Origin: Verrucomicrobiota bacterium
GTDB lineage: Bacteria > Verrucomicrobiota > Verrucomicrobiia > Opitutales > Opitutaceae
Assembly: GCA_023432225.1 (NCBI GenBank)
Contig: JAEYUW010000001.1
Location: 1 to 64,000 of the forward strand
DNA length: 64,000 nt
Reading direction: 5' to 3'
In this document: positions 56,646 through 64,000 of the stretch, piece after piece
Numbering within the stretch: position 1 is the stretch's first letter
Layout: each line of letters begins with the position of its first letter
Notes under the pieces: model-generated
Told to the model about the DNA's origin: nothing
What the model saw: the letters and a program-made list of their open reading frames with translations, nothing else
Databases searched by the model: none
Made by a program: the position numbers and the translations under genes

Positions 56646-57437
56646 ATGTCCCCTGCCCCCGCTCCGAAGCGCGAAAACCTGCTGCTGAACCTCGTGTTCA
56701 ACATCGCCGTGCCGATGCTGATCCTCTCGAAACTCAGCGACCGGCTCGGTTCGATGAACGCGCTGATGCTCGCCCTGGCATTCCCGCTGGGCTACGGCGT
56801 CTACGATTTCTGGCAGCGGCGCAGCGTGAACTTTGTGTCGGGGCTCGGCTTTTTCAGCACGCTCGCGACGGGCGGTTTGGGATTGTTGCGACTGGAGCCG
56901 CTCTGGTTCGCCGTCAAGGAAGCGGCCGTGCCGGCGCTGATCGGCATCGCGGTGTTCGTCTCGCAATGGTCGAAGCGCCCGCTGGTGAGACAGTTTTTGC
57001 TGAACGAGCAGGTGATCAACCTGCCGCGCGTGAGCGCGGCACTCGACGAACACGGGATGCGGCCGGCGTTCGAAGCGTTGCTGCGGGCGTCGAGCGTGCT
57101 GCTGGCGGGTTCGTTTTTCTTGAGCGCGTTTCTGAATTTCGCACTCGCGCGCTACCTCATCACGGCGGCACCGGACACCCCCGAGTTCAACGCGCAATAC
57201 GGCCGTATGCTCGGGTGGAGCTGGCCGGTGATCGTAGTGCCAAGCATGGCGATGATGATGTTTGCGCTGTGGCGCCTCGTGAAAGGTGTCGAGCGGATGA
57301 CCGGACTGACGCTGGATCAGATTCTGCACTCGCCGGAAGAGAAGAAGGATGCAGCAAGAGTGAGCCAGGAGCCTGCCCCGGAGACGACGAACGCGTCGAC
57401 CTCCGCAGTGGAAACGCCTCCGCAAAACCGGAGCTGA
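56646..57437 (+). CDS. VC0807-like integral membrane protein
   Basis: 263 residues with about six membrane segments. The N-terminal NLLLNLVFNIAVPMLILSKL and ALAFPLGYGVYDFWQRRSVN stretches fit the VC0807-type family, which is of unknown function. The last 40 residues are a Ser/Pro/Glu-rich cytosolic tail. It is divergent from pdxJ and convergent with the citrate synthase gene. Confidence 0.75.
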   Translation: MSPAPAPKRENLLLNLVFNIAVPMLILSKLSDRLGSMNALMLALAFPLGYGVYDFWQRRSVNFVSGLGFFSTLATGGLGLLRLEPLWFAVKEAAVPALIGIAVFVSQWSKRPLVRQFLLNEQVINLPRVSAALDEHGMRPAFEALLRASSVLLAGSFFLSAFLNFALARYLITAAPDTPEFNAQYGRMLGWSWPVIVVPSMAMMMFALWRLVKGVERMTGLTLDQILHSPEEKKDAARVSQEPAPETTNASTSAVETPPQNRS

Positions 57438-57449
57438 AGGCGTCGCGGG

Positions 57450-57509
57450 GTAGCGGAATGCGTGGGAATTTCGCCGGCTGATCAGCGAAAGCCTGACGGC
57501 TTCCGCTAC
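57450..57509. repeat. Family D inverted repeat (GTAGCGGAA type), copy 2
   Basis: Outer arms GTAGCGGAA/TTCCGCTAC at both ends with inner TTTCGCCGGCTGATCAGCGA then AAGCC. It starts 12 bases after the stop of the membrane-protein gene and matches the reverse complement of 43903-43973. Confidence 0.88.
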
Positions 57510-57575
57510 ATCGAGTGAATGTTCGCGCCCATTCAGACGACGCGCGCCGGTCAGGGTTTCCCGGAGCGTGGGCAC

Positions 57576-57600
57576 AAAAAAGCCCGCCGGAGGGCGGGCT
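57576..57600 (-). terminator. Terminator of the citrate synthase gene
   Basis: Perfect 8-bp stem AGCCCGCC/GGCGGGCT (57581-57588 with 57593-57600) with six A at 57576-57581, a T run for the minus-strand transcript. It begins 25 bases after the citrate synthase stop. Confidence 0.92.
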
Positions 57601-57625
57601 GGATTTTTCGGATGCACGCAGCGCG

Positions 57626-58924
57626 TCAGGCGCGCTGGTCCATCGAGATGTAGTCACGTTTCGGGATGCCGACGTAGACTTGGCGCGGGCGGTAGATGCG
57701 GCCCTTGGTATTGGACGCGACTTCCTTCCAGTTGGCGATCCAACCCGGGGCGCGGCCGATGGCGAACATGACGGTGAACATGTCCGTCGGGATGCCGAGC
57801 GCGCGCATGATGATGCCGGAGTAGAAGTCGACGTTCGGGTAGAGCTTGCGCGAGACGAAGTAGTCGTCCTTGAGCGCGGCTTGCTCGAGGTTCTTGGCGA
57901 TATCGAGCAGCGGGTCGGACTTGCCGAGGCGCGTGAGGACTTCGTCGCACGCCTTGCCGATGATGCGGGCGCGCGGGTCGAAGTTGCGATACACGGCGTG
58001 ACCGAAGCCCATGAGACGATTGGTCTTCGAACCGCTCTTGGCCGCTTCGATGAACCGCGTGCCGTCGTCGCCTTCGTCGTGAATCGCCTGGAGCATCTGC
58101 ATGACGGCGACGTTGGCGCCGCCGTGCAACGGGCCGGAAAGCGCGCAAACGCCCGCCGCGATCGACGTGAAGAGGTTGGCGCCGCTGGAGGCGACCATGC
58201 GCACGGTCGACGTGGAGCAGTTTTGCTCGTGGTCGGCGTGGAGGAGCAACAGCAGGTTGAGCGCACGCGTGACCTCGGGGATGGGCTGGTAAGCCACATA
58301 CGGGTCCGAGAACATCATGTGCAGGAAGTTGTCGGCGAACGGCAGATCGCGCGGGTGGATGAACGGCAGGCCGTTGCGATAGCGGTAGATCATCGCGACG
58401 ATCGAGCGGATCTTCGAAATGGCCATGGCGGCCGCGAGGTCGAAGTTCTCGAGGTCCTTCTCAAAGTTGTTCGTCGCGAGGTGCGGGTAATAGGCGGCTA
58501 GCGAGCTCACGATGGAAGTGAGCATACCCATCGGCGGCGCGGACTCCGGGAAACCTTCGAAGATGCGCTGCATCTGCGTGCCGATGGCGGCGTTGTCGCG
58601 GAGGCGGCGGCCAAACTGCTGGCGTTGCTTCTGGTTCGGAAGCTCGCCGTAGATGATGAGATAGGCGGTCTCGACGTATTCGGAGTAGGTCGCGAGTTGC
58701 TCGATCGGGTAGCCGCGGTGACGGAGAATGCCGTTGTCGCCGTCGAGATAGGTGATCGCGCTCTCGCACGACCCCGTGTTGCCGTAGCCTTGGTCGTAGA
58801 CGATGTAGCCGGAGTCTTTCCGGAGGTTGCGACCGTCGATCGCCTTTTCACCTTCGGAGCCGATCATCACCGGAAGCGTGAATTCTTTACCGTCGACCTT
58901 GAGCTGGGCAGTGGATGCTTGCAT
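57626..58924 (-). CDS. gltA: Citrate synthase
   Basis: 432 residues, hexameric (type II) length. Catalytic residues are visible: His in LSGPLHGGANVAVM, His in MGFGHAVYRNFDPRA, Asp in NVDFYSGIIMRALGIP. The N-terminal beta domain (KVDGKEFTLPVMIGSEGEKA) is typical of this type. It condenses oxaloacetate with acetyl-CoA. With korAB in the same window, part of an oxidative or reductive TCA route is covered. It has its own terminator, so it is monocistronic. Confidence 0.95.
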   Translation of the reverse strand: MQASTAQLKVDGKEFTLPVMIGSEGEKAIDGRNLRKDSGYIVYDQGYGNTGSCESAITYLDGDNGILRHRGYPIEQLATYSEYVETAYLIIYGELPNQKQRQQFGRRLRDNAAIGTQMQRIFEGFPESAPPMGMLTSIVSSLAAYYPHLATNNFEKDLENFDLAAAMAISKIRSIVAMIYRYRNGLPFIHPRDLPFADNFLHMMFSDPYVAYQPIPEVTRALNLLLLLHADHEQNCSTSTVRMVASSGANLFTSIAAGVCALSGPLHGGANVAVMQMLQAIHDEGDDGTRFIEAAKSGSKTNRLMGFGHAVYRNFDPRARIIGKACDEVLTRLGKSDPLLDIAKNLEQAALKDDYFVSRKLYPNVDFYSGIIMRALGIPTDMFTVMFAIGRAPGWIANWKEVASNTKGRIYRPRQVYVGIPKRDYISMDQRA

Positions 58925-59026
58925 AGGGGTAGTCGCACCGTGGCAAATTCATGTGCCAACGCAAAGCAAAGCCTCGCGACTGACACAGGTTGCGAAATGA
59001 ATAAGGCCTCGGGCGTTTGCCTTTAG

Positions 59027-59057
59027 AAAAAGTGAACGCCGGCGCGGAGGCCGGCGT
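59027..59057 (-). terminator. Terminator of the LolA-like gene
   Basis: 8-bp stem ACGCCGGC/GCCGGCGT (59036-59043 with 59050-59057), followed on the minus strand by TCACTTTTT. Confidence 0.85.
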
Positions 59058-59086
59058 GTGTCGCGACGTGAGATATTTGTCCGGAC

Positions 59087-59857
59087 TTACTGCGGCATGA
59101 GCGTCGGCACGGCGAAATTGTCCGCCGGGAAGCCTTCGTTGATCTTCACGCTGTCGAAGGTGATCGTGGCGATCTGGCCGTTGGGGGCCTTGTTGATCAA
59201 CGTGCGCGGGAAACGGAGACCGCCGGCGCGAATCTCGCCATCTTCACGGATCTCACCACCGGACTCGGTCTCGGTCTTCACGAGACGGCCGGTGGCTTTT
59301 TCGAAGTAGCGGGTAAAGATGATGTTTTCGGCATGGGTGAAGGTGAGCTTCACGCACTCCTTGCCCTCGATCGTCGCGTCGGCGCCCAGCTCGACCTTGC
59401 CGCCGCGCTTTTCAATGCCGCGGTAGAAGAAGAGATTTTCCCAAGTGTTGGCGCGAAGGCGCTTCACCTGCTGCGCGTCGAGCAGCGAGAGCTGCCATTT
59501 GCTGGAGTCCTTCGCGTCCGCGCGGCGCACCCAGGCGTCGTAGCCGTCGAGTGCGGTGGTTTCGACGACCTCGTTGGAGCGGCGGATGATGCGTTGCTGG
59601 TAGGGCTTTTGGAAAACGATATCGATGGCGAGGACGATGTTCTCGTCCTTCAGGTTGTTCGCGTCGCCGTTGACGGGCACTTTCTCCGTCGTGGTGAACG
59701 TGCCAGTGAAATGGATGCTCTGCACCGCCTCCAGCGCGGCCTCGGAGCCGACGGCCGCGCGGGCCTTGCTGATCCAGTGATCGATGCGGGCGTCAGCGAA
59801 GGAGACTGCAGCAGCGAAAACGGAGGCGGAGAGCGTCGCGAGGAGACGGAATTTCAT
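59087..59857 (-). CDS. Secreted LolA/VioE-fold-like protein of unknown function
   Basis: 256 residues from the ATG at 59857. Signal peptide at about 1-22 (KFRLLATLSASVFAAAVSFA). The mature part alternates strands and short helices: ALEAVQSIHFTGTFTTTEKV, IDIVFQKPYQQRIIRRSNEV, LDGYDAWVRRADAKDS, and FTRYFEKATGRLVKTETES. This is the pattern of outer-membrane-lipoprotein-sorting-like (LolA fold) proteins. It probably binds a lipid or lipoprotein in the periplasm; no partner gene is nearby. Confidence 0.72.
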   Translation of the reverse strand: MKFRLLATLSASVFAAAVSFADARIDHWISKARAAVGSEAALEAVQSIHFTGTFTTTEKVPVNGDANNLKDENIVLAIDIVFQKPYQQRIIRRSNEVVETTALDGYDAWVRRADAKDSSKWQLSLLDAQQVKRLRANTWENLFFYRGIEKRGGKVELGADATIEGKECVKLTFTHAENIIFTRYFEKATGRLVKTETESGGEIREDGEIRAGGLRFPRTLINKAPNGQIATITFDSVKINEGFPADNFAVPTLMPQ

Positions 59858-60219
59858 GGGGCTAATTGACCTTAACCGTGGGCAACGGTGCCATGCGGCG
59901 CAAGGGGATTTCCCTGATGCAAGGGTTGGACGGATGGCGCCGCGTGATCGAACATGGCCAAATCGACTAACGCGGTCGGCCGAAGCGGCCCAAGACATTT
60001 TCAGAAATACTGTAGTCGCCCCGGAACAGGGTAGCGCGAACCGTCCTCGGTGAGCCGCGGCTCGGCGGAGACGCCTCGCCCTACCTTTCGCTTCGCGTGC
60101 CCTGACCGCGCATCGAGGGTGCGGGCGGCGGCGAGACCCGCTGTCGCCGCTGGGGACAGCGGCGACCACCTTGTGCGAGCGGGGCCTCAATGGATCGGCC
60201 GGCTGGAAGCCGGCGCTAC
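59858..60219. other. 362-base gap with several hairpins between guaA and the LolA-like gene
   Basis: It holds a GTAG...CTAC palindromic stretch (60031-60074), a perfect 10-bp hairpin with loop GGGA (60143-60152 with 60157-60166), and a family A arm next to the guaA stop (60192-60220). The promoter of the LolA-like gene must lie near 59860-60000, but I see no clear boxes. Confidence 0.5.

Positions 60220-60220
<1 letters not shown>
60192..60220. repeat. Family A-type arm next to the guaA stop codon
   Basis: GGATCGGCCGGCTGGAAGCC then GGCGCTACT, i.e. the family A right arm with CGCTAC instead of CCCTAC. Its last base (60220) is the final base of the TAA stop of guaA on the minus strand (60220-60222). 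Confidence 0.75.
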
Positions 60221-61761
<1,541 letters not shown>

Positions 61762-61817
61762 GCGGGAAGCTGGGAAAGTTTCCCCGCGAAAGAAACGAAA
61801 AAATCAATCGCCGCGTG

Positions 61818-63626
61818 TCACGAGCGCGCGCTGTTCCGGTCGCGCCACGCGCCGAAGGCAAACGCCGCCACGCCCACGAATAGGCAGATGGCCCACGTCG
61901 CGGTAAATTTGGGCGCCAGCCACGAGAGGCGGCCCAGCTCCAGCGGCTCGGTAAGACGCAATTCCTGCCCCGCCGGGACGCGCGCGATCAGGCGGACCCG
62001 ACCGAGGCCACGCAGAAAATTCACGGTTTTCCATGTGCCGCTCGCATCGAAGGCGGCGTCGAGAGGCGGATGTTCGCGACCGGCTTCGTCGAGCAGAGCG
62101 ATCTCGCCGGCATCGGAGCCGACTTTCCCGGAGACACGCAGGCGCCACACGGGACGCAGATCATCGGCGATCGGCTGACTGACAAACATCGCGCCGCGCG
62201 CGCCGCCGCGGAGCGTCAGGACGCGGGCGTTATTCTCGGTTCCCGCGATAACCTCAAAACCGGTTCCCGGCGTCGAACGGACCGGATCGCGCTGCAGCGC
62301 CAGCGGCGCAGCGAGGCTCGCCGGCAATGCGAGGCGCGTCAGCGGGTCGGCGAGCAGATCGCGTGTCTGATCGAAGTGCGGGAAATATTGCCGCACGAGC
62401 GGATCGCGCTCGAGTTCGCGAGGATCGTTGTGTGCAAGATAGGCGGTGACCACGGCGCGCTGCCGACGATAGAAATCGAGCTGCCCCTCGAAGTTTCCCC
62501 GCAACTTGGCCGGCTCGTTCTCGCAAATGAGTGCCGCACCGATCACGCACAACCAGAGCGCTCCGAGTCCGAGGGCCTTTATTCCGCCGCTCGATCGCCC
62601 GAGCAGATAGGCGAGAACGATCGCGTTGGTGACCAAGCCGACGCTCAGAGGATCCATGTAGCGCACGGCAATTTCGCCCGCGCCGGTGCCACGCCCGTAA
62701 GCAAAAGCCGCCGCGAGCGCGAGCGGCCAGAGGGCTACGCCGACAAGCAGACGCTCGGGCAGTTCGAGCCAGCGTCCGCGCGTTTGCCACAGCGCCACGA
62801 CCACCGGCGCCTGCGTCAGCACCGCCAACCAAGGCCCGGGCAAGGGCCACGCCAGCAAATGGCCTAGCGCCCTAGCGAATGAGAGCGAGATCCCCGTCGT
62901 GCGTTCGGTCGCGAAAAACGCCCGATTTAGCAGCCACACGCCGACGCCGATGAGGATGAGATTAACGGCCAGCGTGCACCACGCCCACCGCGACCGCGGT
63001 GCCCGCCACAGCCGAAGTCCCGCGATACCGGCGAGGACTCCCGCCGAGAACAGGCCGGAGGCGATAGAGAAGAGCACCAGGAGCCCGGCGATTTGAGCGA
63101 GCCACCACGAGGCACCGAGTCGTTCCTCCCGCAACGTGCCGAGCAAATGCGCGAGCCCGAACATGATTAAAAAAACAAACTGGGTCTGAAATCCCCACAG
63201 GAAATTCTCCGAACTGGACGGCATCGCCAGCAGGAGTCCGGCGAATGCCGCGGCGCCGATACGCCACGCGCCACCCAGGACGACGCTGATGAACTGCCAG
63301 ATCAGCAGAGCGGAGAGCATGTGTGCACCAACGCTGACGAGCATTTCCAGACGCGAGTCCCACTGATCGGCGTTCGCCAGCGAGCAGCCCGTGGCGATCA
63401 CGCGCGTGAGCGCCGGCGTATGCTCGCCATGCGGAAAGAAATAATGGCCGAACTCCCATGCCCCGCCGAGCCGCCAGCGAAATGCGGCTCCTCCTTCCGC
63501 GGACCATTGATCGCTGAAGGGTTGATCGCTTGACCAAAAGTGAATCAATCCGAGCTTCGCACCGCCGACAAAGAGCGCGAGGCCGAGCGGAATCAGGAAA
63601 GCCGATGAAAACAGGCGACGCAGCAC
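61818..63626 (-). CDS. Large membrane protein of unknown function
   Basis: 602 residues from a GTG at 63626. About 10-11 membrane segments in the first 360 residues, an extracytoplasmic soluble domain with beta pattern (about 390-570: FEVIAGTENNARVLTLRGGA, VWRLRVSGKVGSDAG), and a last membrane segment (about 575-595). The first loop DQPFSDQWSAEG and FFPHGEHTPALTRV resembles membrane glycosyltransferase-like (GT-C) proteins with acidic first loops, but I cannot assign a family. The gene starts 7 bases after the zinc-ribbon gene. Confidence 0.7.
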   Translation of the reverse strand: MLRRLFSSAFLIPLGLALFVGGAKLGLIHFWSSDQPFSDQWSAEGGAAFRWRLGGAWEFGHYFFPHGEHTPALTRVIATGCSLANADQWDSRLEMLVSVGAHMLSALLIWQFISVVLGGAWRIGAAAFAGLLLAMPSSSENFLWGFQTQFVFLIMFGLAHLLGTLREERLGASWWLAQIAGLLVLFSIASGLFSAGVLAGIAGLRLWRAPRSRWAWCTLAVNLILIGVGVWLLNRAFFATERTTGISLSFARALGHLLAWPLPGPWLAVLTQAPVVVALWQTRGRWLELPERLLVGVALWPLALAAAFAYGRGTGAGEIAVRYMDPLSVGLVTNAIVLAYLLGRSSGGIKALGLGALWLCVIGAALICENEPAKLRGNFEGQLDFYRRQRAVVTAYLAHNDPRELERDPLVRQYFPHFDQTRDLLADPLTRLALPASLAAPLALQRDPVRSTPGTGFEVIAGTENNARVLTLRGGARGAMFVSQPIADDLRPVWRLRVSGKVGSDAGEIALLDEAGREHPPLDAAFDASGTWKTVNFLRGLGRVRLIARVPAGQELRLTEPLELGRLSWLAPKFTATWAICLFVGVAAFAFGAWRDRNSARS

Positions 63627-63633
63627 GAGCAGC

Positions 63634-63879
63634 TCAGAATTTCAGTCGGACGTTCACATGGCCGCACTTCGGACACGGCGCGGTTTCGGTGCCGGCCGGC
63701 TGCGTGTAGAGGTGCTCGCAACGAATGCAGTGAAACGAAATTTTGCGCCGACCGACGTCGTAGAAGCCGCGGTCGCGACGGTCATAGTAGAACCAGAGCG
63801 CGACAAAGACGCCGATGACGCACAAGCCGTAGAGCAGGACGTCGAAGGTGAACGAGGGCGCGATGATTTCAGCGAGCAC
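63634..63879 (-). CDS. Small membrane-anchored zinc-ribbon protein
   Basis: 81 residues from a GTG at 63879 (a TTG at 63915 is an alternative). One membrane segment (about 12-32: LLYGLCVIGVFVALWFYY), then FHCIRCEHLYTQPAG...APCPKCGHVN with four cysteines in two CxxC pairs, a zinc ribbon. It is transcribed together with the large membrane protein gene (7-base gap). Function unknown. Confidence 0.75.
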   Translation of the reverse strand: MLAEIIAPSFTFDVLLYGLCVIGVFVALWFYYDRRDRGFYDVGRRKISFHCIRCEHLYTQPAGTETAPCPKCGHVNVRLKF

Positions 63880-63915
63880 AGAGGCGAGGCTCGCGCAGAG
63901 TTGTCGCGCCGCCAA

Positions 63916-63957
63916 GGGGAAAGAAAAACGCGCCGGCTCGGGAGAGCGCGGCGCGTT
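63916..63957 (-). terminator. Probable terminator of a gene beyond the window edge
   Basis: 9-bp stem AACGCGCCG/CGGCGCGTT (63927-63935 with 63949-63957), with GGGGAAAGAAAA before it on the plus strand, i.e. TTTTCTTTCC after the stem for a minus-strand transcript coming from beyond 64000. I see nothing else in the last 40 bases except a CCCTAC that may belong to a GTAGGG-type repeat. Confidence 0.6.
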
Positions 63958-64000
63958 GAAAGGGAACGGCTAGTTCGGAGAACTCGCCCTACCGACTTAG

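Overview
The window is high-GC bacterial DNA, densely packed with genes. Its gene content and style point to the Verrucomicrobiota, most likely the Opitutaceae. The clues are a secreted Ig/LamG protein with a DPDGDG-type C-terminus, an ECF sigma factor fused to a membrane anchor, a SecA of almost 1000 residues, 2-oxoacid:ferredoxin oxidoreductase, CoA-transferases of fermentative type, and gene leaders that lack Shine-Dalgarno motifs. The taxonomic call is inference from content; no rRNA or other marker gene is present. I saw no rRNA, tRNA, CRISPR array, prophage or insertion sequence.

Layout. 1-7.1 kb: a truncated TlpA-type thioredoxin, a CheX-like protein, an Uup-type ABC-F ATPase, a small protein next to a MerR regulator that carries the same module, and a large MacB-like orphan permease. 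7.2-13 kb: a secreted unknown, the korAB pair (2-oxoacid:ferredoxin oxidoreductase), an adenylate kinase, DoxX. 13-16.4 kb: an Ala-rich secreted protein with a strict 15-residue repeat, then four VOC (glyoxalase-fold) proteins and one SRPBCC-like protein. 16.5-24.5 kb: a multidomain secreted C10-peptidase-like protein, WYL regulator, CPA2 antiporter, thymidine kinase, chemoreceptor. 24.7-30.3 kb: two divergent CoA-transferases, a D-lactate-type dehydrogenase and a lactonase. 30.6-39 kb: lnt, secA, and an ATP-grasp / alpha-E / transglutaminase operon. 39-45.5 kb: the membrane-anchored sigma factor with an overlapping partner gene, an S9 peptidase, UDP-glucuronate decarboxylase. 45.5-48.8 kb: tgt, then pabA/trpG - nrdR - unknown - HIT. 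49-56.5 kb: a second S9 peptidase and a minus-strand run dprA, nnr, two related membrane-anchored unknowns, acpS, pdxJ. 56.6-64 kb: a membrane protein, citrate synthase, a LolA-like secreted protein, guaA, a large membrane protein and a zinc-ribbon protein.

Metabolically, korAB, citrate synthase, succinate:acetate-type and 4-hydroxybutyrate-type CoA-transferases and a D-lactate dehydrogenase fit an anaerobic or facultative fermenter. The rest is mostly housekeeping: export, lipoprotein maturation, nucleotide and cofactor synthesis, translation quality and DNA uptake.

The most striking feature is not a gene. At least eight sequence-unrelated families of imperfect inverted repeats fill the spaces between genes. 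They usually start at, or even supply, the stop codon of the gene before them. Family A (arms like GTAGGGCCGG...CCGGCC) and family B (GTAGGGCCTCACC / GGTCGAGCCCTAC) recur several times, and two family A arms lie inside the coding region of the NAD(P)HX repair gene. Other notable items are the Pro-phased Ala-rich protein, the sigma factor fusion sharing a domain with its partner, a Tgt lacking two of its four usual zinc ligands, and the general lack of Shine-Dalgarno sequences.
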